DNA of 48,527 nucleotides from Candidatus Eiseniibacteriota bacterium (GTDB taxonomy: Bacteria; Eisenbacteria; RBG-16-71-46; CAIMUX01). The stretch is taken from NCBI GenBank assembly GCA_029569475.1, contig JAKQSZ010000051.1:1-48527 (forward strand). The letters run 5' to 3'. The position numbers and the translations under genes are program-made. Numbering within the stretch: the stretch's first letter is position 1; every line of letters starts with the position of its first letter. Under the pieces are notes generated by a model that had not been told where the DNA came from, ran no database searches, and saw nothing but the letters and a program-made list of their open reading frames with translations. Shown here one piece after another: positions 9,589 to 18,325 of this stretch.

Positions 9589-10590
9589 TCAGGTGTGGAT
9601 CTCCACGATGTCCCGGTCCTCCAGGACGTGATCCCGCTCCGCCGGCAGGCCGTCGATCCGCGTGGAGCCCCACAGCCTCGCGAACCGGAAGCCGGAAGCG
9701 AGTTCCTTGTGGATGGTGTGGGCCAGTTCCAGGACGGTCGCGCCGCGCTTGAGGACGAAGGGCCGGCTCAGGTCGGCCTTGTGCCCCGGTTCCTTGGCGT
9801 AGACGCGAATGCAGGCGAGCGCCTCGAAGAACGCCCGCCGGAGATCCTCCAGCCCTTCGCCGGTGGCGGCGGATGCCTCGAAGCAGCGCAGGTCATGGCC
9901 GATCGTCTCCCGCAGCAGCGACTCGCCTTGCGGATCGCGCGCGCCCGGCTCGTCGGCCTTGTTCCAGACCAGCAGGACGGGCAGGACACGGGCGGCCAGG
10001 CTGAGTTCCTCCGGCACCTCCCGCCCCTCCGGCACGATCCGGCACCGCTCCAGGAACGCCACCGCGGACTCCGCCTGGGCCAGCACATCGGGATCGGAGA
10101 GCGCGAACACGACGGCGAGCGCATCGGCGCCACGCGCCACGTTCACCAGGACGGGATCGAAGGTTCCGCCGGCGAAGGGGGGCGTGTCCACCAACTGCAC
10201 CTGGACATCCTCGAAGGGCATCATCCCGGGCAGCGGCAGCCGGGTCGTGAAGGGATAGGGGGCGACCTCCGGATGGGCGTGCGTCAGCGCCGCCAGGAGC
10301 GACGACTTGCCTGAGTTCGGCGGGCCGAGCAGCGCCACCTGCCCGGCGCCTTCCCGCGGCACATGCCCGGGATCGTGGTGGCGCGCGCCGCCGCTGCGCC
10401 GCCGGTGCTCCTGTTCCTCCTGGGCCTTGGACAGCCGCCGTTTCAGATCGGCCTGGAGCTTCTCCGTGCCCTTGTGTTTGGGAATGACGGCCAGCATCTC
10501 GCGCAGCGCCTCCAGGCGCTCCTCGGCGGTCGCGGCCTGGCGATAGCGCAGCTCGGCGGCCGCGTAGGCCGGAGTGAGGTTTGCCGGCAT
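9589..10590 (-). CDS. TGS-domain GTPase (Obg/DRG-like)
   Basis: The 333-residue protein has an N-terminal helical segment (1-80, charged, with KGTEKLQADLKRRLSK). This is typical of DRG/Rbg-like GTPases that begin with a helix-turn-helix before the G domain. The G motifs are G1 GPPNSGKSS (89-97), G3-like VDTPPFAGG, G4 NKAD and G5 SAATGEG. Residues ~262-333 are a TGS domain (ending DHVLEDRDIVEIHT), the ubiquitin-like module also found in ThrRS and RelA that often contacts the ribosome. Eukaryotic and archaeal DRG proteins act in translation; a bacterial role is only inferred. The G3 aspartate is kept but the usual DxxG glycine is replaced by proline (DTPP). Confidence 0.8.
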   Translation of the reverse strand: MPANLTPAYAAAELRYRQAATAEERLEALREMLAVIPKHKGTEKLQADLKRRLSKAQEEQEHRRRSGGARHHDPGHVPREGAGQVALLGPPNSGKSSLLAALTHAHPEVAPYPFTTRLPLPGMMPFEDVQVQLVDTPPFAGGTFDPVLVNVARGADALAVVFALSDPDVLAQAESAVAFLERCRIVPEGREVPEELSLAARVLPVLLVWNKADEPGARDPQGESLLRETIGHDLRCFEASAATGEGLEDLRRAFFEALACIRVYAKEPGHKADLSRPFVLKRGATVLELAHTIHKELASGFRFARLWGSTRIDGLPAERDHVLEDRDIVEIHT

Positions 10591-10685
10591 TGCGCGCCTC
10601 CCCCGTTCCCGTCCGTTCCGATCGGTGCCCCTGCCAGCACGGGTGGTGCGTCCGGGCCCGACGGTGGTGCCGTTCAGCGCTTTTC

Positions 10686-10694
10686 AGTCTAGCA
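10686..10694 (-). promoter_or_regulatory. Possible extended -10 (TGCTAGACT) upstream of the TGS GTPase gene
   Basis: On the minus strand TGC-TAGACT keeps the TG dinucleotide and four of six -10 positions. It lies in the 147-bp gap between the DUF72 stop and the GTPase start and would give a leader of about 90 nt. It is weak on its own; it is listed because the same pattern occurs at better promoters in the window. Confidence 0.25.
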
Positions 10695-10737
10695 GATACG
10701 GGCTGTTCCTCAGTCCGGCCGGCGCCCGCCAGAGCGG

Positions 10738-11589
10738 TCAGGCGGTGGCGGCCGGTCCCGGCCCTGGTGCGACGGCGCCCCCATCGGAATCGATGGGACG
10801 TCCCGCTGAAGGCGCCGGCCCCCCCGGCCAGATCGACGAGATCGAGGAAGCGCCGGACGGCCCGGCAGGATCGACCAGGTCCAGGAAGCGCCTCGCCAAA
10901 GCCGGGGCCGCGCCCTCATCTTCGTGCTTGAAGAAGACCAGGGCCCGAGTCCACCCGGTTGCCGCGATGCCCCGGGCCCACGCGCGCAACGCGTCATCGT
11001 CATAGCTTTCCCGCCGCAGCCGCAGGTAACCCCAGTCCGCGGTGGCGGCGATCGCGGGAGCCGCCGCGGCGCCGGAAGCCGCGCCGGCGTTGTCCAATCC
11101 GTCGACGACACACAAGGGCCGACCCCGTTCGCGGAGCAGTTCCAGGGTGTCGGCCTCGAACCAGCTCGGCTCGCGGAACTCGAAGGCGGCCGGCACCTCG
11201 GCGGGCAGCAGGTCGAGGAAGCGGGCCAGGCGGTCCCGGTCCTTCTTCAGGTTCGGAGGGAGCTGAAAGAGCAGCCCGCCCAGCCGGGGGCCCAGTTCCC
11301 GCACGACGCGGAGCAGGTAGGCCGTCTCCTCGCCCGCGTCCTTGAGGCGCTTGAAGTGCGTGATCCGCCGAGAGGCCTTGATGGCGAAGCGGAAGTCCGC
11401 GGGCACCTGCGAGGCCCATCCGGCGAGCACCTCGGCCCGGGGCATGCGATAGAAGGTGTTGTCGATCTCGCAGGCCGGGAGGCGTTGCGCGTAGTACTCC
11501 AGCATCTCGCCCGGCGCGATACGCTCGGGATAGAAGCTTCCGCACCAGGCCTTGTAGCTGAATCCGCTGGTGCCCGCGAGGTACAGCAT
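10738..11589 (-). CDS. DUF72 family protein
   Basis: The protein, 283 residues from ATG 11589, starts with MLYLAGTSGFSYKAWCGSFYP, the hallmark of the DUF72/YecE family (TIM-barrel-like fold). Other family blocks are CEIDNTFYRMP, FAIKASRRITHFKRL, LLFQLPPNLKKD, AAFEFREPSWF and an FFKHEDEG stretch near the end in place of the usual FNN motif. The frame extends to 11802, but those extra residues are unrelated to the family. The last ~40 residues are Pro/Gly/Ala-rich and not part of the domain. The biochemical function of DUF72 is not established. It lies 32 bp downstream of the VOC gene and may be co-transcribed with it. Confidence 0.85.
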   Translation of the reverse strand: MLYLAGTSGFSYKAWCGSFYPERIAPGEMLEYYAQRLPACEIDNTFYRMPRAEVLAGWASQVPADFRFAIKASRRITHFKRLKDAGEETAYLLRVVRELGPRLGGLLFQLPPNLKKDRDRLARFLDLLPAEVPAAFEFREPSWFEADTLELLRERGRPLCVVDGLDNAGAASGAAAAPAIAATADWGYLRLRRESYDDDALRAWARGIAATGWTRALVFFKHEDEGAAPALARRFLDLVDPAGPSGASSISSIWPGGPAPSAGRPIDSDGGAVAPGPGPAATA

Positions 11590-11621
11590 GCGGTTCTCGA
11601 CCTTCGCCGCCGTTGGGAGGG

Positions 11622-12026
11622 CTAGAACGCGCCTTCCGGCAGGGTCTGCTGGAAGAGCGCGCAGGTCGCGCCGGCCGGGTCCTGGATGACACAGAATCCC
11701 GACTTGCCCATGACCCTCGGACCGGCCACGATCTTTCCGCCCAGTTCGACGCAACGAGCGGCGGCCGCCCGGACATCCTCGACCACGATGTACATCAACC
11801 ACTGCGGGGGGATGTCCGCATTGACGCCACGAGCGTGGCAGACGCCGGCCACCCCGGCGCCGGTTCCGGGAGCCAGCATGCTGTAATCGGCGTACTCCCC
11901 CATGTCCACCTCCTGCGACGTCCAGCCCACGACGGTCTTGTAGAAGTCACGGATTCTGGGGGCGTCCTCGACGGTGAGGTCGAACCAGCAGAGGGTGCCG
12001 GGAGCGAGTGTCTCGGGCGTGCTCAT
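11622..12026 (-). CDS. VOC (glyoxalase/bleomycin-resistance-like) family protein
   Basis: This 134-residue protein has the size of a single two-module VOC protein. It opens with a family-typical CWFDLTVEDAPRIRDFYKTVVGW, then the second beta-alpha-beta module begins at MYIVVEDVRAAAARCVELGGKIV and closes with FCVIQDPAGATCALFQ. VOC proteins bind a metal at paired beta modules and include dioxygenases, isomerases and binding proteins; the substrate here cannot be told. A strong ribosome site AAGGAGAG precedes ATG 12026. It is probably the first gene of a short operon with the DUF72 gene. Confidence 0.85.
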   Translation of the reverse strand: MSTPETLAPGTLCWFDLTVEDAPRIRDFYKTVVGWTSQEVDMGEYADYSMLAPGTGAGVAGVCHARGVNADIPPQWLMYIVVEDVRAAAARCVELGGKIVAGPRVMGKSGFCVIQDPAGATCALFQQTLPEGAF

Positions 12027-12301
12027 GGATCATCTCTCCTTGGATCGTTCGAATGTGGCGCGATCTCCCGATCGCGCGTCCCATCGCTGGTTCGACCAGC
12101 TGGGCCCTCGCGGCACGCCACGTCTGGCGCCGCACGCCGGCCCTGGAAGCACCCCATCATAACCCGCATGACCCGCCGGCGGGGTAACGTCCTCTGGCGC
12201 CGTCAGAGTCGGGCTGCGGCGCCGCGGGCCGGGTTGCGGCGCGCGCCGGGTACGCCGCGGGCCGGGTTGCGGCCCGCCGCGCATGTCTGCACAATGCAGG
12301 G
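12027..12301. other. Intergenic region with short direct repeats
   Basis: This 275-bp divergent gap lies between the VOC gene and the 937-residue secreted-protein gene. It has a possible minus-strand -10 TATGAT at 12156-12161 without a -35, and a 20-bp direct repeat at 12221-12273 (annotated separately). No gene is supported. Confidence 0.45.
12221..12273. repeat. 20-bp direct repeat, period 33 bp
   Basis: GCCGCGGGCCGGGTTGCGGC occurs identically at 12221-12240 and 12254-12273. A degenerate third copy (GTCGGGCTGCGGC) lies just upstream, ending near 12220. The array ends about 30 bp before the start codon at 12302. Confidence 0.7.
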
Positions 12302-15115
12302 ATGCGGCATCACGGGCTTCTCAACGTGCTTCCCCTGCTGGCGCTCCTGCTCCCCTTCCGCGCGCCCGCGGCAGGCGGTACGGGCTGTGTGGCTACGGCT
12401 CCAAGCGCCACGACCGGTCGAGACGCGGGTAAAACGGATGGATCCGCCGCCGGGACCCAGGCGGAGGCGCCCCCGGCCCGCGGGCTGCTGTCGAGTTCGC
12501 CCGGGTACATCGCAATCGGCCCGGTCGTCGCCGGGTTCGTGGACTTTTCGCCGGCCGACTCCGCCGGACTGTGCGATCTGCTGCGCGAGTCGTTTGCTGC
12601 TCTGCGGGCGATCGCCGGACCCGCGGCGAGCCTCGACACCCTTCTTATCCTGCGCGATCCTTCTCGGTCGCATCCGGAGGCACGGAACATGTCGCCGCGA
12701 GGTTGCGAGATCCGGCTCGACCGCCCCCGGCCCAGGCTGGACGATGACCTCGACGGACGCTTCAACGAGGACCCCTGTGACGGGCGGGACAACGATGCCG
12801 ACCTTCTGACGGATGAGGACCCCGCCAACGACCCGCGCTGGGACGCCCTGGTCTTGGCGGAGGTGGCGCGCGCTTGGACGCGGGAGGTTTCTCTGGGGGG
12901 CTCCGGGGCGACCAGCGAAAGACGCCCCCTGTTTCCACAGTGGCTCCGGTCGGGCCTGCCGGCCGCCGCCGCCGCGCTCGCGGCGGAGAAGATGCGGCCC
13001 GCGGGGGTCGGGCGTTGTCTCGAGTGCGCCGGCGTGGATGAGATCACCAGCGGATTCGACGCCCGGGACCGGCACAGCGCTCGTCTTCTGGGCGGCAATG
13101 ACCCGGTCGCGAGTCGGCCCCGCGGCGAGAACAATGTCCAGGACGCGGCCGCCCTGGTGCTGCTGTCCGCTCTCGCCTCCGCTGAGGTCCAGGAGGCGGA
13201 CGCGCCTCCCCTGCAACGCCTCCTGGAGGAACTGCGTGCCGAGCTTGAGGACGGTCCGCCCTTCGACTCCTTCGCGGCGATCGACCGTGCCCTCTCGGCG
13301 CCGGTGGACGGAGTGCTGCCGCCCAGCCGCTGGCTGCGGGCTCGCGCCTTGACCAGTCCGGTGACATCCTTCGGCCCCACCCTGGCTCTGCGCCCGGCCT
13401 CGGCGGAGCGGACCGCGGACCCGGGCAGCATCGAAATCGACTTCCACGATCGATCTCCGCGAGGCCGAACACCACTGATCCCGCGGGGAACCCTTGTGAT
13501 CACCGGCGCCGATGGCAACCGCCTGCACCTGGCCACAGGGCGTCGTTCGGTCGAGCTTCCGCTGCTCGCGCCGGGAGCCTACCGGGTCGATCTGGCCGAA
13601 GCGATCACCGCGAGCTCGCGGACCGGCGGCATCGCAGGACCCACCTTGGATCGCGCCCTCCGCAGGCAGTCGGAACCATGCCCCTCGGCCACGCCGGACG
13701 CAGCCCTGTCGAGGCAAAACCGCATCACCGCGCCGGGCACGCAAGGCGGGACCCTGTCGAGGCAAAACCACATGACCACGGGCGACTCGCTGCGAGCCTC
13801 GACCTGGATGGTGGTGCGGGGGCAGGCGAACGCCCTCGGCTCCGGCGAGACCTCCGCGACCGTGATTTTCGTGGACCGTCACGGAGCGCCGGTCGCCGTG
13901 CCACCCGCGGGGATCGAGTCGGATGCTCCGGTCTTGGCGCGCCTTCCGGGAGCCTGGGTTCTAGCGTTGCCCCTGGGCTTGAGCACGGCCCCGGCCGCTC
14001 GCGAGATCCAGCAGGTCTCTCTGACGCGCGATGGGCGCGCACTGGCCTCCGTAACGCTCGTGGAGGGGTGCCATCGTGAAGTCGTGGCAAGGATCGGAGA
14101 GGGCCTCACACCGATCGAGGATCCCACCGCGGGCGGTGTGGTCTCCTGGTCGCCGTACCATCCCCAGGCGGGCGACACGATGCGCGTCTGGCTGCGCCTC
14201 GAGCAGTCGGCCCTCGCGCTGACGCGAGGAGAGCCCGTGGCGGCCCTGCAACTCAGGGGGACCGGCACGGTGGACGTCGCCCCGCTCGAGCCCTGGCCTT
14301 GCGAGGGCCCTGGCGCCGGCTGCGGCGCCGGCGGCCTCTGGAGTGCTCGACTCCGCGTCCCGGGTGTTCTGGGGAGCGCATCGTTCACGTCCGCCGGCGC
14401 CCTCGCACCGTCGCGTGGACCTGCCGGGCAGGGACTGGTCAGTCTCCTTTTCGGGGCGGACGACGAAGGCCACGGCGTGCCGGCGGAGTGGATCGGCGAC
14501 GAGGATGATCTGGCGCTTACCTACGCCTTCGCTCCGGCGGCGGAGGCTATCGGTCACGCGATCGGAATGATGGCCACCGGGCCGGACATCCTCTGCCGTC
14601 TCGCAACGCCCCTTGTCCCGTCGCGGTTGTCCCTGCGTCTGCGGCGGATCGGCCAGGATCGCTGGGAGTCCTTCGCGGGCGTTCCCCTGGTGGATCCGGC
14701 CGACTCCACCGTCGTTCGTTTCGAGGGAGCCCTGGCGGACGCGGGCAGCGGCGTGGTCTGCGAGATCTGGCTCGATGCGGACACGGCGCCACGCCTGCTG
14801 GCGAGAGCCTCCTTCGGCGGAACGCAGATCCGGCGTTCCTTCGCGGGAGTCCCCTTCCCCAATCCGACACCCGACGGTTTGCGCTGGCCGCTTCGCCTCA
14901 GCCAGGCGATGCGTCTGACCTTCGAGGCCTACGACGTGCTCGGCCGGCGGCTCTGGGGACCCGAAGAGATGCAGCTCCCCTCAGGTGCCCAGGAGATCCG
15001 ATGGAACGGAACCGGTAGCGACGGCTATATCGCCAACGGACTGGTCCTGCTGCGCGTCCGCGGTCCGGGCCTCAGCGCGCAGCGCAAGATCCTGCTGCTG
15101 CAGAATCGCCCCTGA
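12302..15115 (+). CDS. Large secreted protein with MopE-like metal motif and FlgD/T9SS-like C-terminal domain
   Basis: This 937-residue protein starts with a hydrophobic signal-like segment (LLNVLPLLALLLPFRAPAAGG). The start is ATG 12302; its ribosome site is poor. Residues ~138-180 contain a run of Asp-rich loops (LDDDLDGRFNEDPCDGRDNDAD) like the MopE-type calcium/copper motif. Most of the middle is unrecognised and lacks catalytic motifs. Residues ~463-494 are two copies of a 16-residue unit encoded by a 48-bp tandem repeat. The C-terminal ~95 residues match the sorting modules of the other secreted proteins here: FPNPTPDG, YDVLGRRLWGP, WNGTGSDGYIANGLVLLRV and a short basic tail. It is probably surface-attached or secreted; the role is unknown. 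Confidence 0.72.
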   Translation: MRHHGLLNVLPLLALLLPFRAPAAGGTGCVATAPSATTGRDAGKTDGSAAGTQAEAPPARGLLSSSPGYIAIGPVVAGFVDFSPADSAGLCDLLRESFAALRAIAGPAASLDTLLILRDPSRSHPEARNMSPRGCEIRLDRPRPRLDDDLDGRFNEDPCDGRDNDADLLTDEDPANDPRWDALVLAEVARAWTREVSLGGSGATSERRPLFPQWLRSGLPAAAAALAAEKMRPAGVGRCLECAGVDEITSGFDARDRHSARLLGGNDPVASRPRGENNVQDAAALVLLSALASAEVQEADAPPLQRLLEELRAELEDGPPFDSFAAIDRALSAPVDGVLPPSRWLRARALTSPVTSFGPTLALRPASAERTADPGSIEIDFHDRSPRGRTPLIPRGTLVITGADGNRLHLATGRRSVELPLLAPGAYRVDLAEAITASSRTGGIAGPTLDRALRRQSEPCPSATPDAALSRQNRITAPGTQGGTLSRQNHMTTGDSLRASTWMVVRGQANALGSGETSATVIFVDRHGAPVAVPPAGIESDAPVLARLPGAWVLALPLGLSTAPAAREIQQVSLTRDGRALASVTLVEGCHREVVARIGEGLTPIEDPTAGGVVSWSPYHPQAGDTMRVWLRLEQSALALTRGEPVAALQLRGTGTVDVAPLEPWPCEGPGAGCGAGGLWSARLRVPGVLGSASFTSAGALAPSRGPAGQGLVSLLFGADDEGHGVPAEWIGDEDDLALTYAFAPAAEAIGHAIGMMATGPDILCRLATPLVPSRLSLRLRRIGQDRWESFAGVPLVDPADSTVVRFEGALADAGSGVVCEIWLDADTAPRLLARASFGGTQIRRSFAGVPFPNPTPDGLRWPLRLSQAMRLTFEAYDVLGRRLWGPEEMQLPSGAQEIRWNGTGSDGYIANGLVLLRVRGPGLSAQRKILLLQNRP
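13690..13785 (+). repeat. 48-bp in-frame tandem repeat (two copies)
   Basis: Two units (13690-13737 and 13738-13785) share an identical 18-bp core, CCCTGTCGAGGCAAAACC (13704-13721 and 13752-13769), with diverged flanks. The period of 48 bp keeps the frame, giving LSRQN(R/H)(I/M)T twice. The core contains AAAAC, less GC-rich than its surroundings, as if inserted. Confidence 0.75.
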
Positions 15116-15199
15116 CCAGAGCGTTCCTCGCCTCGCTACACGCGTTTCACCGGGGCGACGTTCGGGACACGACCTGGCCGTTCGAGAACGTGCGGTTGC

Positions 15200-16168
15200 C
15201 TAGATCACCGGGTTGGCGATACGCCCGACCCCCTGCAGACAAATGGTGATCACCTCTCCCCGTTCCAGGAACACCGGCGGTTCGCGAAAGACCCCCACGC
15301 CGGCCGGCGTGCCGGTCGTGATGAGGTCCCCGGGCTCGAGCGTCATCATGCGGCTGATGTAGGAGATCAGCAGCGGGACGCCGAAGATGAGGTCGGAAGT
15401 GTTGCCTTTCTGCATCAGGCGATCCCCCCAGAGGGCCGTCAGCTCGAGCGACGAAGGATCGTCCAGCTCGTCGCGCGTGACGATCCAGGGGCCGCAGGGT
15501 CCGAAGGTGTCGAAGCTCTTGCCGCGAAACCACTGCTTGTCCCCGTACTGCGCCTGGCGCCCACTGACGTCGTTCATGATGGTGTACCCAAGCACGGCCC
15601 CGCCGGCCTTGTCCACGGCCACATCGCGGACCCGGCGGCCGATGACCACGCAGAGCTCCGCCTCGCAATCGACCCGGCTCTCCACCTCCGAAGGGGGAAG
15701 GCGGATCGCGTCGGTCGGCCCGATGAGGCAGCTCGGTGCCTTGGCGAACAGCAGTGGGGCGCTCGGCGGTTCTTTCTTCTGCTCCAACGCGTGGTCCCGG
15801 TAGTTCAAGCCAATCGCAATGATCTTGCTCGGTCTGGGAACCGGGGGACCCAGGCGAGGGGACAAGGACGGATCCGGATGGGGATGGGGATCCGGATGGG
15901 CATTGGGATGGCCCCGACCGAGCGCGCCGCCTTCGCTGTGGCGCGAGAGATCGGCCGGCACCAGCGCTCCGTTGCGGGCGCCCTCCTCCACCGCCTTGAG
16001 GAGATCCGCCACGGGCGTGCCGTCCTCATGGAGCACCATCGACTCGGCGAAGAGACCGCGCCACGAATCCGGCCAGCCCGGACGCGCCCGCCGCAGGTCC
16101 ACGATCCCGCCCTCGACCACCACCCCCGGACGTTCCCGGCCCGGTTCGCCGAAACTCACCAACCTCAT
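15200..16168 (-). CDS. Fumarylacetoacetate hydrolase (FAH) family protein
   Basis: From ATG 16168 (GAGGAGGCAG just upstream) the protein has 322 residues. The frame continues 11 codons further up without need. The FAH domain (~113-322) has KIIAIGLNYRDHA, FAKAPSCLIGPTDAI, the metal-binding acidic motif in VDCEAELCVVIGRRVRDV, GYTIMNDVSGRQAQ, KSFDTFGPCGPW and GDLITTGTPAGVG. Members are hydrolases, decarboxylases or isomerases of aromatic or keto-acid catabolism; this one is close to 2-hydroxyhepta-2,4-diene-dioate isomerase or acylpyruvase-like proteins. Between the N-terminal domain and the FAH core is an odd His/Pro/Asp-rich linker (about residues 86-100, HPDPHPHPDP) encoded by a G-rich repeat. 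It lies 84 bp after the convergent secreted-protein gene. Confidence 0.88.
   Translation of the reverse strand: MRLVSFGEPGRERPGVVVEGGIVDLRRARPGWPDSWRGLFAESMVLHEDGTPVADLLKAVEEGARNGALVPADLSRHSEGGALGRGHPNAHPDPHPHPDPSLSPRLGPPVPRPSKIIAIGLNYRDHALEQKKEPPSAPLLFAKAPSCLIGPTDAIRLPPSEVESRVDCEAELCVVIGRRVRDVAVDKAGGAVLGYTIMNDVSGRQAQYGDKQWFRGKSFDTFGPCGPWIVTRDELDDPSSLELTALWGDRLMQKGNTSDLIFGVPLLISYISRMMTLEPGDLITTGTPAGVGVFREPPVFLERGEVITICLQGVGRIANPVI
15880..15907 (+). other. G-quadruplex-like G-run inside the FAH gene (template strand)
   Basis: On the plus strand four G tracts (15880-15883, 15886-15889, 15898-15900, 15905-15907) are separated by 2, 8 and 4 nt, meeting a loose G-quadruplex pattern. The stretch is built from GGATGG-type units and encodes the HPDP linker on the minus strand. 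It may reflect local repeat slippage. Confidence 0.45.
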
Positions 16169-16252
16169 GACTGCCTCCTCATCCCTCTGATGATGATCCA
16201 CCCCTGGTCGCGCTTGCGTCGTCAGACGGCCTTCCTTCGCAAGCCGCCACGC

Positions 16253-17176
16253 TCAGGCAGCGGGCGCGGGCGGTCGTGTCTTCCACCGCCGATGCATCCA
16301 GAACCACTGCTCGGGGTGTTCGCGGATCACCCCTTCCAACAGCGCCACGCTTTCGCGCGTCGCCTCCAGCTCCGCCTCCTCCGCCGGCAGATCAGTGCGC
16401 ACCTGGATCGGCGGCGGCATGCGGGCAAAGTAGGTTCCATCCGGCCGCCGGATGGAGTACCCCAGGATGATCGGGGCCCGCGCCAGGCGGGCGAATCGCA
16501 CCGGTCCCAGCGGCGTGGACGCAAGGCGCCCGAAGAACTCGACGAAGCGGCCATCGCGTCCCGCGTCCTGATCGGAGAGGAATGCCACGAACTCATTGGC
16601 GCGCAGCGTGCGGAGAATTGCCCGCAGCCCGTACTCCGCCGGGAGTATTCCGGCGCCGGCGCTCTGGCGCGCCCGGCACACGTAGGCGTTGACCAGACGA
16701 TTGCTCTGCGTGGCCACGAGGAAGCGGGTTGGATAGCCCAGCGATGGGACGGCGGCGCCCATCAGTTCCCAGTTGCCGAGGTGGCCGGTGAGCAGAATGG
16801 CGCCGCGCCCGGCCGCGTGGGCCGCCGCGAACGCCTCCGGCCGCTCGAACGTGGTTCGGAGGAGGACTTCTTCGCGGGTCACGTGCGGGAGGCGGCAGAG
16901 TTCCAGGAAGGTCGTCCCGAAGTGCTCATAGCACGCGCGGGCCACCGAACGCCGTCGCGGCTCGTTCCATTCCGGGAACGCCTGCGCCAGGTTTTCGAGC
17001 GTGACGTCGCGGCGCACCCCGGTCAGCCAGGCGAGGCGTCCGGCGAAGCGCCCGAGCCGCCGCGTTCCGTTCCAGGAGAGCCGCGAGAGCAGGAACACGA
17101 CAACCCGGAGCAGGAGATACTCCGCCCAGTGCTTCAGGCCCGGCCGGCGGCCGCGGAATCGGGTCTTTCGTCCCAT
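16253..17176 (-). CDS. LpxL/HtrB-family lipid A acyltransferase
   Basis: This 307-residue protein transfers an acyl chain onto a lipid A precursor at the inner membrane. The catalytic HX4E is H132/E137 in GHLGNWE. Further family blocks are SDQDAGRDGRFVEFFG, PLGPVRFARLARAPIILGY and a terminal EHPEQWFWMHRRWKTRP, which is the LpxL/LpxM signature ending. The N-terminus carries a hydrophobic anchor (YLLLRVVVFLLSRLSW, ~20-35). Its presence implies lipopolysaccharide and an outer membrane. Which secondary acylation it performs (LpxL or LpxM type) cannot be told. It follows dprA by 24 bp and is probably the last or second-last gene of the obg-dprA run. Confidence 0.88.
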   Translation of the reverse strand: MGRKTRFRGRRPGLKHWAEYLLLRVVVFLLSRLSWNGTRRLGRFAGRLAWLTGVRRDVTLENLAQAFPEWNEPRRRSVARACYEHFGTTFLELCRLPHVTREEVLLRTTFERPEAFAAAHAAGRGAILLTGHLGNWELMGAAVPSLGYPTRFLVATQSNRLVNAYVCRARQSAGAGILPAEYGLRAILRTLRANEFVAFLSDQDAGRDGRFVEFFGRLASTPLGPVRFARLARAPIILGYSIRRPDGTYFARMPPPIQVRTDLPAEEAELEATRESVALLEGVIREHPEQWFWMHRRWKTRPPAPAA

Positions 17177-17200
17177 CGCCCGTGGATTCCCGTGGATTCC

Positions 17201-18325
17201 CTACCCTGTCCTGTGAAACCACCCGCCGGGGGACCGGCGGACCCTGCCCTCCAGTTCCAATCGCAGAAGAAGCGCCTGCACCGCGCCCGCGCCCGCTCCC
17301 GTCGCCGCGCCGAGCCGGAGGAGATCGTCCAGGCTTCGCCGGCGTCCGGCCAACGCTTCCAGGATCGCCGTCTCCGCGGCGGACTCGCCGAGAGTGTTTC
17401 CGCCAGTGCGGGCGCCCCCGGGGACAGCAGAAGGCGCGGCCACACCGGGCCGGACGGGGCCCGCACGCAGGACATCGAGGATGTCGACCGCTCCGCAAAC
17501 CACGGCGGCGCCGTCGCGCAGCAGACGATCGGGCAGCACGCTGCCGGGCAGCAGCGGATCCCGCGGGACGGCCATGACCTCGCGCCCCTGGTCGAGCGCA
17601 TGGTCGACCGTGCTGCGCGCCCCGCTGCGCTCACCCCCTTCCACCACGACGACGACATCGGCCAGGCCGGAGATGATTCGATTTCTCCTCGGGAAGTGCA
17701 GCCGCAGCCCCGGTGTGCCGAGCGGGAACTCCGTGACGATGCCGCCGCTTCGCAGCAGGCGCCGGAGGAGCTCGTCGTGCTCGGCCGGATAGCAGACGTC
17801 GGCCCCGGTCCCGCAGACCGCCACGCTGCGCCCGCCCGCGTCGAGCGCGCCCCAGTGGGCCGCCGCGTCGATCCCGCGAGCCATCCCGCTCACCACCTCC
17901 ACCCCGGCCAGCGCCAGGTCACGGCCCAGCGCATAGGCAACGTCGCGGCCACTCTCGGAAGCCGCGCGCGAGCCTACGATCGCCACACGCGCAACGGCGG
18001 CGTCGAGCCGAGGTGTTCCCCGGACAAAGAGGTAGGGCGGTGGATCGGGAATCGCGGCCAGTCTCTCGGGAAATCCCGGGCCGCCCAGAACGAGGAAGCC
18101 GACCTGGAGGTCCCGCATCCGGGCGATCTCTCGTTCCACCTTCTCGGACGAGGGCAACTCCCGCCACGCCGGCAAACCCGCCAACGTCCCCTGAAGGCGG
18201 AGCCGGCGCACGCGCTCGGGGGAGAGCTGCCACAACATCGCCAGGCGCAGCTCGGCCGGGTCAATGGGCCAACCCTCACAAACGACCGGAGATCGCCCAC
18301 CGGTGACGAGGCACCCGGCGATCAC
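17201..18325 (-). CDS. dprA: DNA-processing protein DprA
   Basis: DprA binds single-stranded DNA entering during natural transformation and loads RecA. The 374-residue protein has an N-terminal SAM-like/HTH region (~1-75). The Rossmann-like core carries [87 protein letters not shown], all family-diagnostic. The C-terminal winged helix (~305-370) includes [17 protein letters not shown] and ends GGWFHRTG. It starts with GTG 18325, overlapping the obg stop by 4 nt (GTGA), so translation is coupled to Obg. No other competence gene is next to it, although a minor-pilin cluster lies further along. Confidence 0.93.
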   Translation of the reverse strand: MIAGCLVTGGRSPVVCEGWPIDPAELRLAMLWQLSPERVRRLRLQGTLAGLPAWRELPSSEKVEREIARMRDLQVGFLVLGGPGFPERLAAIPDPPPYLFVRGTPRLDAAVARVAIVGSRAASESGRDVAYALGRDLALAGVEVVSGMARGIDAAAHWGALDAGGRSVAVCGTGADVCYPAEHDELLRRLLRSGGIVTEFPLGTPGLRLHFPRRNRIISGLADVVVVVEGGERSGARSTVDHALDQGREVMAVPRDPLLPGSVLPDRLLRDGAAVVCGAVDILDVLRAGPVRPGVAAPSAVPGGARTGGNTLGESAAETAILEALAGRRRSLDDLLRLGAATGAGAGAVQALLLRLELEGRVRRSPGGWFHRTG

